This document shows, piece after piece, positions 43,672 through 52,359 of a stretch of 64,000 nt of DNA (within the stretch, counting starts at the first letter, position 1; every line of letters starts with the position of its first letter). The notes below the pieces were generated by a model. The model searched no databases and was not told the DNA's origin. It saw only the letters and a program-made list of their open reading frames with translations. This stretch comes from Sphingobacterium sp. (GTDB lineage Bacteria; Bacteroidota; Bacteroidia; Sphingobacteriales; Sphingobacteriaceae). The stretch is taken from positions 1 to 64,000 of the forward strand of contig JALAGS010000139.1 of the NCBI GenBank assembly GCA_022712315.1, written 5' to 3'. Both the position numbers and the translations under genes were made by a program.

Positions 43672-46491
43672 CTATAATTCAAATCCCCAGTCTATTCCTT
43701 TTTCTGTGGCAGGTATCCCTTTTTTCATCCAGTTAGGGGCTGGAGCGCCTTTTAGGAAATGATCAAAAAATTGTTGTTCTCGAATCTGTATATCCTTTCT
43801 GTTTTGTCGTAACATTAAATTATGCTCATCACCATTATAATTTAACATCCATACAGGTTTATTCAGTCGGCGCAATGCCGTAAACATTTCAATACCCTGG
43901 TACCATGGCACGGCTCCATCGTTATCATTTGCCATAATAACCACTGGCGTCTTGACCTTATCTAAATGAAATAATGGTGAATTTTCGATATAAAGTTCCG
44001 GAGCTTCCCATAGCGTTTTGCCTATACGGCTTTGTGTATGTTCGTACTGAAATTGGCGGGACATGCCGGTCTGCCAGCGTATTCCGCCATACGCAGATGT
44101 CATGTTGACAACAGGTGCACCGGTCCAGGCTGCTGCATACATATTTGTACGTGTGATCAGATGGGCTACTTGGTAACCGCCCCAGCTCTGTCCTTGGATT
44201 CCCATTTTTGTACTGTCGACCCAGGCATTTTGAGCGAGATATTTCATTCCTGAATTAATGTATTCCTCAGCTGATTTACCAGGGTGGCCTGTTTTATAAC
44301 TTATATCTGGTGCGAATACCAAATATTCATTACTTACAAAATAAGGAATATTCAATCGTGATGGCGTAGGTGCAGGAGCCTGATACGTATACAGTCCGTC
44401 GGAAAGTTTTTCATAGAAATAAGCGATAATTGGATATTTTTTTGCCGGATCAAAATTTTCCGGTTTGTAAAGAATACCTTCAGCCTGATTTCCTTCTGGG
44501 GTTGTCCAATGAACTAATTCAGCTGTACCCCAATTGTAATTGCCCTGTTGCTGATTGATATTGGAGAGCTGTAGTTCGTCTTTGAATTTAACTGTATTGG
44601 TGTAGACATTAGGCGAATTGACATAATCTTCTTTTGTATAAAGAATAGTCTGTTGGTCTGTGGAAGCGCTGATATTCCTGAAGGTTTTCGCTTCTACAAA
44701 AAGACTTTTTGGATCATTATGCTGTCCTTTGAATTGGTAAAAACCTCCTTGCTTGGTTTTATTGTCGAAAGAGGTCAGCAAACCACCCTTTTTATAGTCG
44801 AGCGTTGTCGCTTGGTCGCGATCCTCTTCTCTTCTTAAGGATAAATAACGAAATGTTGTCTGTGAAGCTGCCCCATAACCGTTGGTCAAGATGGATTTAT
44901 TTGACCCATCTAAGCTAAAATACCAGATGTCATATCTCGAATTGACATATATTCCTTTGTAGTCAGGACTCCAGGCGGCCATGCCATAGCCTTGTGCTGT
45001 CGTAGGCATATCATTTTCCTCATCAGCAAAAGAAGCCGGTATTCCATCATTCAGAACAATTTTTTTCTTTGTGCTGACCTGGTACGAATTCCAGGTTCCT
45101 TTATCTTGATCAAAATAAACAATATATTTTGCATCAGGACTCAAAATTGCATTTCCCGAAAAATTTGAAAGAATTAATTCTTTATTGCCAGTCTTTGTTG
45201 AGATAAGGTAGATGTCGTCTCTGGTGCTGCCTTCCCATTGACTTTCTATTCGTTTACCAAAGTCAGTACGTGCCAAGATATATTCTTCATTGCCATCAGG
45301 AGTTGTCGACGCAGCGTTGAATGTCTGGTCTGTAAGTGGGATAATATTACGATTGTATTTAGGGTAAGTTACTGCTAAGAAGTTTTTAGCAAGATCTTTC
45401 TTTAAATTTACCAATTGCATGGGTTGCAAATAATCATCTTGCCAGTTCCAGACGTCTACTTTTGCATGCTCGAAATCAACCAAAGTGGTATCCTTGACGC
45501 GGGGTATTGGCGCTATGCCGAAAAATAGCTTCTCCCCATTTTTACTGAATTTGATATCACCATCACCGCTCACAGCCCAATTTTTTGGTATACCATTACT
45601 GGTTTTCGTCGCAAGATATTGGGCTGTATCAATGCCGTTTGAATAGTAATACAAGTTGTAGTTTTTCAGTAAGGCCTTTTCATTGGAGAGATCTCCAAGG
45701 TATGCGAGTTGATTGCCCGATTCATCAAATTTGAAATTCTTATAATTACCTTTCCCATTTGATATTTTTTTGAGCTTTTTGGTTGCTATTTCATATATAT
45801 ATACGCCAGATTCCTTTGAAAGGCTGTCTTTTGAGTCAGTCTTTTTTGAAAAAACAATCTTCGACCCGTTTTTATTCCACTCATATTGATCTACGGATGA
45901 AAATTGAACCGAGTCACCGGAGTTTAAATCGTATAAAGCAAGCGTTGCCACTGTTTTTTTCTTTTTATCGTTGCCTTTCTTTGTTGATGTGGCATCGGTA
46001 ACGGTTTTTGGTTCAGATTTTTCATTTATTTCCTTGTCAAAAAGAAAAGAGACGAAATTGCTGTTTTGATCAGCAACTTTATAAGATTTTACCTGCGAAA
46101 ATTTGACAAGGGATGAGTTTGTTAAATTGTAGATCGCCAATGAATCCTTTGGGAGGTCTTCAGTCTTCTTCTTTTTGATTTTTGCTTCGCGAGTTGCAGC
46201 GAAAGGCGCCTTAATCAGACTTACTAAATGATTTTCTGTATCTGTAAGTTTTCCATTATATCCGCGGGGAATTTGAATGAGTTCTTTATTTTCTTTGGTT
46301 TTTAGAAAAAGCTGGTTGTCACCTTCTTGCGGGCTTACTTGAAATAGTACAAATTTGCCAGATTTACTGATATAGGGAGATGATATGCTTTGCCAACTAT
46401 CATATACCGTATGATCCAATGGTTTCTTTTGTGCATGTGCAGCGAATGCTGCAAGAAAACAAAATGGAATACAGATATTTTTCTTATTCAT
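43672..46491 (-). CDS. S9 family prolyl oligopeptidase, secreted
   Basis: This 939-residue protein has a signal peptide (MNKKNICIPFCFLAAFAAHA), a long beta-propeller N-terminal region and a C-terminal alpha/beta hydrolase catalytic domain. The catalytic Ser is Ser769 in MGIQGQSWGGYQVAHLITR; the Asp is in MANDNDGAVPWYQG (about 854) and the His in NGDEHNLMLRQNRKDIQIREQQFFDHFLKG (about 885). It should cleave short peptides, preferring Pro or Ala, in the periplasm. It is larger than typical prolyl endopeptidases because of the extended propeller. It is monocistronic. Confidence 0.9.
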   Translation of the reverse strand: MNKKNICIPFCFLAAFAAHAQKKPLDHTVYDSWQSISSPYISKSGKFVLFQVSPQEGDNQLFLKTKENKELIQIPRGYNGKLTDTENHLVSLIKAPFAATREAKIKKKKTEDLPKDSLAIYNLTNSSLVKFSQVKSYKVADQNSNFVSFLFDKEINEKSEPKTVTDATSTKKGNDKKKKTVATLALYDLNSGDSVQFSSVDQYEWNKNGSKIVFSKKTDSKDSLSKESGVYIYEIATKKLKKISNGKGNYKNFKFDESGNQLAYLGDLSNEKALLKNYNLYYYSNGIDTAQYLATKTSNGIPKNWAVSGDGDIKFSKNGEKLFFGIAPIPRVKDTTLVDFEHAKVDVWNWQDDYLQPMQLVNLKKDLAKNFLAVTYPKYNRNIIPLTDQTFNAASTTPDGNEEYILARTDFGKRIESQWEGSTRDDIYLISTKTGNKELILSNFSGNAILSPDAKYIVYFDQDKGTWNSYQVSTKKKIVLNDGIPASFADEENDMPTTAQGYGMAAWSPDYKGIYVNSRYDIWYFSLDGSNKSILTNGYGAASQTTFRYLSLRREEDRDQATTLDYKKGGLLTSFDNKTKQGGFYQFKGQHNDPKSLFVEAKTFRNISASTDQQTILYTKEDYVNSPNVYTNTVKFKDELQLSNINQQQGNYNWGTAELVHWTTPEGNQAEGILYKPENFDPAKKYPIIAYFYEKLSDGLYTYQAPAPTPSRLNIPYFVSNEYLVFAPDISYKTGHPGKSAEEYINSGMKYLAQNAWVDSTKMGIQGQSWGGYQVAHLITRTNMYAAAWTGAPVVNMTSAYGGIRWQTGMSRQFQYEHTQSRIGKTLWEAPELYIENSPLFHLDKVKTPVVIMANDNDGAVPWYQGIEMFTALRRLNKPVWMLNYNGDEHNLMLRQNRKDIQIREQQFFDHFLKGAPAPNWMKKGIPATEKGIDWGFEL

Positions 46492-46586
46492 ATTTTTAGT
46501 CCTTTTTGCTGCAATTTATTCATAAAAAATAAATAAACGTCGATTTTTTGGTATATTCATTGTTACGTAAACATAAAAAACTGGTT

Positions 46587-47324
46587 ATGAAATCATCATC
46601 TTCTGTTATTATTTCGATTATACTAAGCATTGTGCTGTTGCTTACCGCCTGGATATTGGGAGCAGCTTATCGCTATAAGTTTAAATCGACACAGACAATC
46701 ACAGTAAACGGTAATGCGAAAAAAGATTTTGAGTCCGATTTAGTCAAATGGAATGCTACTTTTAGCCGGAAGAATTATGAATTGAGTGCTGCTTCGGCAC
46801 AATTGGCTACGGATCGTGATCTGGTGCATGATTTTTTAGTTCAGCAAGGCGTTAAAGCTGAGGAGATTCGCTTTGAAGCAGTGAACATAGCCAAAGATTT
46901 TGAGTATCATACAGACGGAAAAGGGAATGGTTACAATACGTTTTCGGGCTATACATTGTCGCAAACAGTAAGCGTCGAATCAAAAGATCTAAATAAAGTG
47001 GATAATGCCTCGCGAGAGATATCTACACTGATTTCAAAAGGGATAGAACTGAGTTCGAGTACCCCCAATTACTACTACTCAAAATTGGAAGACCTGAAAT
47101 TGGAACTTATTTCACAAGCCTCAAAAAATGCACATCAACGCGCTGGCAATATTGCAAAAGAATCTAACGCGGGGCTGGGCAATTTGGTTAAGGCCGATTT
47201 GGGAATTTTTCAGATTACAGGACAAAATGATAACGAAGAATACTCTTCCGGTGGTGCCTTTAATACCACATCGAGGAAAAAAACAGCCAATATCACAGTT
47301 AAAGCAAGTTTTTTGAGTAATTAA
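46587..47324 (+). CDS. SIMPL (DUF541) domain protein
   Basis: This 245-residue protein has an N-terminal hydrophobic anchor (MKSSSSVIISIILSIVLLLTAWILGAAYRY) followed by a periplasmic SIMPL/DUF541 domain (TITVNGNAKKDFESDLVKWNATFSR, VESKDLNKVDNASREISTLISKGIELSSSTPNYYYSKLEDLKLELISQASKNAHQRAGNIA). SIMPL proteins are implicated in oxidative stress and envelope functions in bacteria, but the activity is unsettled. I chose the ATG at 46587; a TTG 39 bases upstream is less plausible. It is a single gene followed by the tRNA. Confidence 0.88.
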   Translation: MKSSSSVIISIILSIVLLLTAWILGAAYRYKFKSTQTITVNGNAKKDFESDLVKWNATFSRKNYELSAASAQLATDRDLVHDFLVQQGVKAEEIRFEAVNIAKDFEYHTDGKGNGYNTFSGYTLSQTVSVESKDLNKVDNASREISTLISKGIELSSSTPNYYYSKLEDLKLELISQASKNAHQRAGNIAKESNAGLGNLVKADLGIFQITGQNDNEEYSSGGAFNTTSRKKTANITVKASFLSN

Positions 47325-47438
47325 TCGAAAATTATTTGGCTGAATGTCAGTTCTATATTGATTATGACGGAAAATTTATTCAAAAAGTTTTCTCCTTTTC
47401 AATAAAAAACCTACTTTTGCATCATCCCAAACGGATAT

Positions 47439-47518
47439 GCCCGGATGGCGGAATTGGTAGACGCGCTGGTCTCAAACACCAGTGGGAAACCGTGCCGGTT
47501 CGACTCCGGCTCCGGGTA
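47439..47518 (+). tRNA. tRNA-Leu(CAA)
   Basis: An 80-base tRNA that folds fully: acceptor GCCCGGA with TCCGGGT, a D-arm with GGTAGACGC, anticodon loop CTCAAAC with anticodon CAA at 47473-47475, a long variable arm, T-arm GTGCCGGTTCGACTCCGGC, and discriminator A. CCA is not encoded. It reads UUG codons. A rho-independent terminator follows. Confidence 0.97.
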
Positions 47519-47519
47519 C

Positions 47520-47554
47520 AAAAGCCTCTTTACATTCAGTAAAGAGGCTTTTTT
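47520..47554 (+). terminator. Terminator after tRNA-Leu
   Basis: AAAAGCCTCTTTAC (47520-47533), loop ATTCA, GTAAAGAGGCTTTT (47539-47552), then T residues: a perfect 14-bp stem with a T-run. Confidence 0.92.
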
Positions 47555-47684
47555 AGCACATTTGTTGGTTCTGACTTTTTTGATGATTGCCCCAATTGCT
47601 GATTTTAACTCGTCAAGAAAACTTTTAAAATTAATACATCCTGATACCAGCTTATATCAAATCCCAATTTTCAATCAATTTTTA

Positions 47685-48003
47685 GACAGTGATCAGTCAC
47701 TTGTTATTCAGTGTATACTGAGTGATCACTGAGCAAGCACTGAACAATCACTGTCGAAAGACCTAATTTGATCACTACTTGATCCTAATTCGTTGTTTCT
47801 TTACTTATTTTTTGTTTTTTCTCCGCTTATTGTAGGTACTTTAGTTAGACCTCCCTTGGTATTTGTTCGCTATTTCTTTGCCTATCCGTTGGTATTTCTC
47901 TGCTTGTTCTTCGCTGTTTCTCTGCTTATTCTTTGGTATTCTAACAATAACCTTGCAATAAAATGGTAATAAACTGGTAAGTAAAGGGCAAAGCAAGTGT
48001 TAT
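47685..48003. repeat. Degenerate 11-bp periodic repeat array, about 29 units
   Basis: From 47685 to 48003 the sequence is organised in consecutive 11-base units. A left block repeats CTGAnnnATCA (47718-47750: ctgagtgatca, ctgagcaagca, ctgaacaatca); a middle pyrimidine-rich block (47762-47937) has G at unit position 9 in 14 of 16 units, with forms like ATTTCTCTGCT and GTTTCTCTGCT; a right purine-rich block has AAAATGGTAAT and AAACTGGTAAG. It also has an outer inverted repeat GACAGTGAT/ATCACTGTC (47685-47693, 47747-47755). It sits in the 620-bp gap after tRNA-Leu, which holds no supported gene. Function unknown. Confidence 0.75.
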
Positions 48004-48138
48004 CTTAGACCAAGCGTGTAGACAGCAAGATTCAAATTGGATCCCGTCAATTGTTGGAAAGATATCAGCTTTTTTTGTGTAAACTTTTTTTTATCTGAAT
48101 ATTGTTGTTTAAATTGGAAATACCAAATATAAACTTGG

Positions 48139-49452
48139 ATGAAAGCGGTATTTTTATCTTTGGCATTAATATGTTTTTTTTTCGGACATGGGCAGGTTGG
48201 CTTTGTCCTAAAAGGAAAAAAGAATGTTAAATTGCCCTTCCTTTTTGTGCATAATTTAGTCGTTATTCCGGTTCAGGTTAATGGATATCGGATGAATTTT
48301 CTATTGGATACAGGGGTCAAGGAAACGATGATATTTGGAGAGACCTTAAAATCAATTGACAGTGCCGTTTTCGTTAATAAATTTCAGGGTTTAGGTAGGA
48401 GCGAAGGATTAGATGGTTATCTGTCTATAAATAATCAGGTCACTATTGCTGATGTTTATGAGGATTTAGATCAGCCGATCTATATTCTACAAAATGCACA
48501 TATTGATATTTCTACCCGAATCGGAATAGAGGTCAATGGGATTATGGGAAGCCGTTTTTTTGAAAACTATCCGGTGGAAATGGATTTTCAGAAACATCGA
48601 ATTACCTTATACCATAAAGATAGTCAGCCGAAAGGATTGGCTAAAATGCAGTCTTTGCCTATTGATATTTTAAATAGTCGACCCTATGTATCGGTGGTTT
48701 TTAAACAGGGAAACGAAGCAATTGATGGCCGTGTGTTAATTGATATGGGAAATAGTGATGCTTTAATGCTTATTCCTTCAAAATTAAATAATTTTGACAT
48801 TAAACCTCCCTTTATCGAGGATTACATAGGTCAGGGGTTTAATGGTGAGATCTATGGGAAAAGAAATCGGATAAGGTCCCTTGAGCTGGGGCCATTTACG
48901 ATGAATTACCCGCTGGTGGCCTACCCTGAATTGAGCTCTTTGCAGCATGCAACGTTTGTGAGTGAACGGATAGGGTCTATTGGAAATGAACTGCTACGTC
49001 GCTTTAAGGTTGTTTTTCACTATCCAAATAAAATGGTATACCTTCATAAGAATAAAGACTTCGATCGGTTTTACTATTTAAATATGAGTGGTCTGGAAAT
49101 TATTCATGACGGGATTAAATACGAAAAAGAAGAGATTCCTGTTGTTCTTCAGAAGGACGGCGGTACAGAAGTGAGAATGGGTAATAGCGTACAATATCGT
49201 TTTGTGCTCAGAAATATGTACAAGATTGCAACGGTACGTGCCGGCTCACCTGCGGCACTTGCAGGATTGATGCCTGACGATAAAGTGCTACGGATCAATG
49301 GTCGATCAGCATCATCTTTTTCCCTAGAATCTATTCATAATCTATTTAAGACAGAAGAGGGAAAGGAAATGAGATTTCGGATAACAAGAGGTGATCATAC
49401 AATTGATTTCAAATTTGTTTTAAAAGATCCCTTACCATTCAACTCAAATTAA
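48139..49452 (+). CDS. Aspartyl protease-like protein with PDZ domain
   Basis: This 437-residue secreted protein has a signal peptide (MKAVFLSLALICFFFGHGQ), two retropepsin-like repeats and a C-terminal PDZ domain (YKIATVRAGSPAALAGLMPDDKVLRINGRSAS, about 360-437). The first repeat has the active-site type NFLLDTGVKETMIFG (D-T-G), and the second has VLIDMGNSDALML, where the expected D-[TS]-G reads D-M-G. If both halves form one pepsin-like site, one loop is altered. A periplasmic processing or sensing role is likely, but the substrate is unknown. It is a single gene. Confidence 0.85.
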   Translation: MKAVFLSLALICFFFGHGQVGFVLKGKKNVKLPFLFVHNLVVIPVQVNGYRMNFLLDTGVKETMIFGETLKSIDSAVFVNKFQGLGRSEGLDGYLSINNQVTIADVYEDLDQPIYILQNAHIDISTRIGIEVNGIMGSRFFENYPVEMDFQKHRITLYHKDSQPKGLAKMQSLPIDILNSRPYVSVVFKQGNEAIDGRVLIDMGNSDALMLIPSKLNNFDIKPPFIEDYIGQGFNGEIYGKRNRIRSLELGPFTMNYPLVAYPELSSLQHATFVSERIGSIGNELLRRFKVVFHYPNKMVYLHKNKDFDRFYYLNMSGLEIIHDGIKYEKEEIPVVLQKDGGTEVRMGNSVQYRFVLRNMYKIATVRAGSPAALAGLMPDDKVLRINGRSASSFSLESIHNLFKTEEGKEMRFRITRGDHTIDFKFVLKDPLPFNSN

Positions 49453-49464
49453 ATGTTGTGAAAA

Positions 49465-49496
49465 TTGGAAGTTTCAGCTTAACTTACCTATATTTG
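49465..49496 (+). promoter_or_regulatory. Promoter of the small transcribed unit before rtcB
   Basis: TTG (49465-49467), 21 bases, TATATTTG (49489-49496) match the Bacteroidota promoter exactly. It precedes the 28-codon ORF and the terminator at 49721-49748, so it would drive a short transcript of about 250 bases ahead of rtcB. Confidence 0.65.
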
Positions 49497-49536
49497 CACC
49501 CGATAATAATTTTTTAACAATTAAACACGAAGAGAT

Positions 49537-49623
49537 ATGTTGGTCGCCAAGATGATAACAGAGCAAGCTTTTAAGGCAAATGGATTTGCCAAAGGCAATC
49601 TTCGTGCTTTTAGTCGTATTTAG
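49537..49623 (+). CDS. Possible 28-aa small protein or leader ORF
   Basis: A 28-codon ORF (starting MLVAKMITEQAFKANGFAKG, ending NLRAFSRI) sits about 35 bases after the predicted start of a short transcript and ends before an intrinsic terminator. Between the ORF and the terminator are two small palindromes (ACATCATGATGT at 49645-49656; ATCTCGCAGAGAT at 49659-49671). It could be a leader peptide controlling rtcB-prfH, a small functional protein or part of a noncoding RNA. I know no homologue. Confidence 0.4.
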   Translation: MLVAKMITEQAFKANGFAKGNLRAFSRI

Positions 49624-49720
49624 GATATTGTTTAAATTATGAAAACATCATGATGTCAATCTCGCAGAGATCGTTCGTCAGATCAATTTATAATTTTGAA
49701 TAAACCAATTTAGACAGATG

Positions 49721-49748
49721 AAAAAGCCGAAGTTCATTCGGGCTTTTT
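49721..49748 (+). terminator. Intrinsic terminator before rtcB
   Basis: AAAAAGCCGAA (49721-49731), loop GTTCA, TTCGGGCTTTTT (49737-49748): an 11-bp stem with one bulged base and a T-run, placed upstream of rtcB. The gap 49453-49969 contains this unit and nothing else I can support. Confidence 0.8.
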
Positions 49749-49969
49749 ATTTTCCGGATTTTCTGTTCAATTAACATAAACAAACCTTTAAACAGGCGTG
49801 TTGTCTGTGCGTGCATATACAGCAATATGGAGTCTTTGTTGAATGCTTAGCAAACAGGTTAGTAGCTGAATTGAACGGTTAATCCCAACAGAATATTCCC
49901 GAAATTTTTTAAATGCTATCAATTTTTGAGAGAACTTTGATAGCCAGTGTTTTATACTTTTTTATAAAA

Positions 49970-51361
49970 ATGGGAAGTAAATTATCTGGGAAGGATCTAC
50001 TAAAAATAGGTTTTCCACAAAATAATATCGTTAATACAGCTTTAGGATTAATTACGCGTCACAGGAAGAAAGAAAATAAAGAAACCATTCTTCTTGAATT
50101 AACGGAGGTCCTGAAGGATCCCAATAGGTTTATGGGGCACAATATATGGGGGAAAGTCTCTGAAGGTTTGGTTAAACCCGTTGAAGTACGCATGCGGGAG
50201 CTTAATGAGCATGCTGCTCCTTTTGCCATATTTGGTGAAAATGAAATTGATGAGCAGGCAAAAAAACAGCTTTACGATGCATTGAAACTGCCTATTGCGA
50301 AGCAGGGAGCACTGATGCCCGATGCGCATACGGGCTACGGCCTTCCGATTGGCGGAGTATTGGCAACAGAAAATGCGGTTATACCCTATGGTGTAGGTGT
50401 TGATATTGGATGCCGCATGAGCTTATCAATATTCGATTTACCTGGTAGTTATTTTAAGGGGCGGGAATTCCAGCTAAAAAATATACTAAAGGAAAATACC
50501 AAATTTGGTTTGTACGACACGCATCCCGTGAAGCACGATCATGCGATTTTTACCAAAACTGAATTCAGCGAAATTCCGCTGCTGAAATCCTTATTGAATA
50601 AAGCATACCGGCAGCTTGGGACTTCTGGTAGCGGAAATCATTTTGTCGAGCTTGGCGCGGTTGAGCTTTATACTACAAGAGCAGAGTGGGGGATCGTACC
50701 TGGGCACTACTTAGCTGTCTTGTCCCACAGTGGATCCCGGGGTCTTGGGGCGAATATCGCTAAACACTATACAGCTCTTGCGGCTCGTTTATGCCCTTTG
50801 CCCCGGCATGTTCAGCACTTGGCCTGGTTGGATTTAGCAACGCAGGAGGGACAGGAATATTGGATGGCCATGAACTTAGCCGGAGAGTATGCTCAAGCAT
50901 GCCATGAAGATATTCATAGGCGCTTGGCCAAGGCACTCGGGGTGCAACCTGTGCTGACGATCGAAAATCATCATAACTTTGCCTGGAAAGAATCTGTGGA
51001 TGGTCAAGAATGTATTGTACACCGAAAAGGAGCAACACCCGCAGCTAACGGCATATTGGGGATAATTCCGGGTTCGATGACAGCACCTGGATTTATTGTT
51101 GAAGGAAAGGGAAACATTTTGAGCTTACAATCTGCTTCACATGGGGCGGGACGGGTGATGTCGAGGTCGGCCTGTATAAATAGCTTGACCAAAAGCGACA
51201 TGCTTAAAGATTTAGAGAATCACGGGGTTGAATTAATCGGTGGGGCATTGGATGAATCTCCGCGAGCTTATAAGGATATTCATCGGGTGATGAAATTACA
51301 GGAAGAACTTGTTCATGTCCTTGGTACATTCACTCCAAAAATTGTTCGCATGGATAAATAG
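49970..51361 (+). CDS. rtcB: RtcB family RNA ligase
   Basis: This 463-residue RNA ligase seals 2',3'-cyclic phosphate and 5'-OH RNA ends using GTP and Mn2+. Signature motifs: LMPDAHTGYGLPIGGVLA, GVDIGCRM (Cys148), LGTSGSGNHFVELG, SHSGSRGLG, ENHHNFAW, VHRKGATPA, IIPGSM and SHGAGRVMSRS (His391, in the position of the guanylylated His). I chose the Met at 49970 (MGSKLSGKDLLK); the earlier ATG at 49913 adds a non-conserved tail. It overlaps no gene and is followed after 1 bp by prfH, the classic RtcB-PrfH pair for RNA and ribosome repair. Confidence 0.95.
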   Translation: MGSKLSGKDLLKIGFPQNNIVNTALGLITRHRKKENKETILLELTEVLKDPNRFMGHNIWGKVSEGLVKPVEVRMRELNEHAAPFAIFGENEIDEQAKKQLYDALKLPIAKQGALMPDAHTGYGLPIGGVLATENAVIPYGVGVDIGCRMSLSIFDLPGSYFKGREFQLKNILKENTKFGLYDTHPVKHDHAIFTKTEFSEIPLLKSLLNKAYRQLGTSGSGNHFVELGAVELYTTRAEWGIVPGHYLAVLSHSGSRGLGANIAKHYTALAARLCPLPRHVQHLAWLDLATQEGQEYWMAMNLAGEYAQACHEDIHRRLAKALGVQPVLTIENHHNFAWKESVDGQECIVHRKGATPAANGILGIIPGSMTAPGFIVEGKGNILSLQSASHGAGRVMSRSACINSLTKSDMLKDLENHGVELIGGALDESPRAYKDIHRVMKLQEELVHVLGTFTPKIVRMDK

Positions 51362-51362
51362 T

Positions 51363-51989
51363 ATGGTAGAGGAAATGTACTTGCATGTTACCTCAGGACG
51401 AGGTCCTAAGGAATGTAATTTGGCAGTGCGGCTTGTGGTTGACCGTATGTCATCGGGAGCCGACAAAAATGGTGTCATACTCACGGAGATGAAAGCAGAG
51501 CTCCTAGAAGGATTGCCATGTTCAATAATCGTGAGATTGACAGGATGTGACGTCGGCCTGTTTGTAGAGCGCTGGCGGGGAACCATCTGTTGGGTCTGTA
51601 AAAGTCCCTTTAGGCCATTACACAAACGCAAGAATTGGTTTGTCGAAGTTAAAAGCTGTTATCCACCGACGAAAGAGAAAGCATTGGATTTGAAGGATGT
51701 ACATTTTCAGTCTATGCGCAGCAGTGGATCCGGGGGGCAGCATGTCAATAAAGTAAGCTCAGCAATAAGGGCGACACATCGCCCATCGGGCGTAAGTGTT
51801 CAGGTGATGGATACAAGGTCACAACTGCAGAATAAAGAGATTGCAATTGAGCGGTTGGCAGAACGCCTGGAGGAGTTAGCGCGCGCTAAGCTCCATGTAG
51901 CTAAAGAACAGCAATGGCGAAATCAGCTCGAGGTGAAAAGAGGTCTGGCAAAACGTGTTTTTCATGGACAGAAATTTATTGAACAATAA
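51363..51989 (+). CDS. prfH: Peptide chain release factor-like protein PrfH
   Basis: This 208-residue protein of the PrfH family has a class I release factor catalytic domain without the codon-recognition domain. The GGQ motif is GSGGQHVNKV (Gly124-Gly125-Gln126). I chose the ATG at 51363 (MVEEMYLHVTSGRGP), just after the rtcB stop; a TTG upstream (51309) lies inside rtcB. Linked to RtcB, PrfH is known to rescue ribosomes stalled or damaged by toxin cleavage so that RtcB can repair the RNA. A strong terminator follows, so the two genes form one unit. Confidence 0.93.
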   Translation: MVEEMYLHVTSGRGPKECNLAVRLVVDRMSSGADKNGVILTEMKAELLEGLPCSIIVRLTGCDVGLFVERWRGTICWVCKSPFRPLHKRKNWFVEVKSCYPPTKEKALDLKDVHFQSMRSSGSGGQHVNKVSSAIRATHRPSGVSVQVMDTRSQLQNKEIAIERLAERLEELARAKLHVAKEQQWRNQLEVKRGLAKRVFHGQKFIEQ

Positions 51990-52042
51990 CTCCATTTCTC
52001 TTGATTTTGTACCCTAAAAATTGAGAAGAATCCTACTTGGAT

Positions 52043-52086
52043 GAATAAAAAAAGCCATGAACCTCCGTTCATGGCTTTTTTTATTC
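52043..52086. terminator. Strong terminator after prfH
   Basis: A perfect 20-bp stem (52043-52062 with 52067-52086) around CTCC, with an A-run and a T-run, so it works for both strands. Confidence 0.92.
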
Positions 52087-52223
52087 TGAAAGTGTTTTTT
52101 TTATGAATATCATGAACTTCATGTCTGTTGAGGGTTCAGCGGAGTCAGGAAAGTTTTAGATATAATGTTCTTTTAGGTTTAACCGTATTTTCTTCTGTAA
52201 AAGATCTAAAATATAGAAAATAA

Positions 52224-52256
52224 TTTGTTTAATTAGCTCGGTAATTAGTATCTTTA
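52224..52256 (+). promoter_or_regulatory. prp operon promoter
   Basis: TTTG (52224-52227), 21 bases, TATCTTTA (52249-52256), the Bacteroidota pattern with A for G at the last -7 base. The same octamer is before the thiolase gene at 59790-59797. The gap 51990-52359 holds the prfH terminator and this promoter. Confidence 0.6.
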
Positions 52257-52359
52257 AGATGGACAGTCCGATAAATGGATGTCCAAACTAAATAAACTTA
52301 AATGGCATTCATGACTTGCATCGTGACAGGTTATGGTGTGTTGAATTTCAAAATTCGAT

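Noticed and set aside
47761..47940. Minus-strand Lys/Glu/Gln-rich coding repeat in the same region
   Set aside because: Purine-rich DNA gives such residues in any frame, the frames contain stops, and the 11-base period is not a multiple of three, so it favours a DNA-level explanation.
47685..48003. CRISPR array in the repeat region after tRNA-Leu
   Set aside because: Units are only 11 bases, contiguous and degenerate, with no conserved direct repeat of 25-40 bases, no unique spacers and no cas genes in the window.
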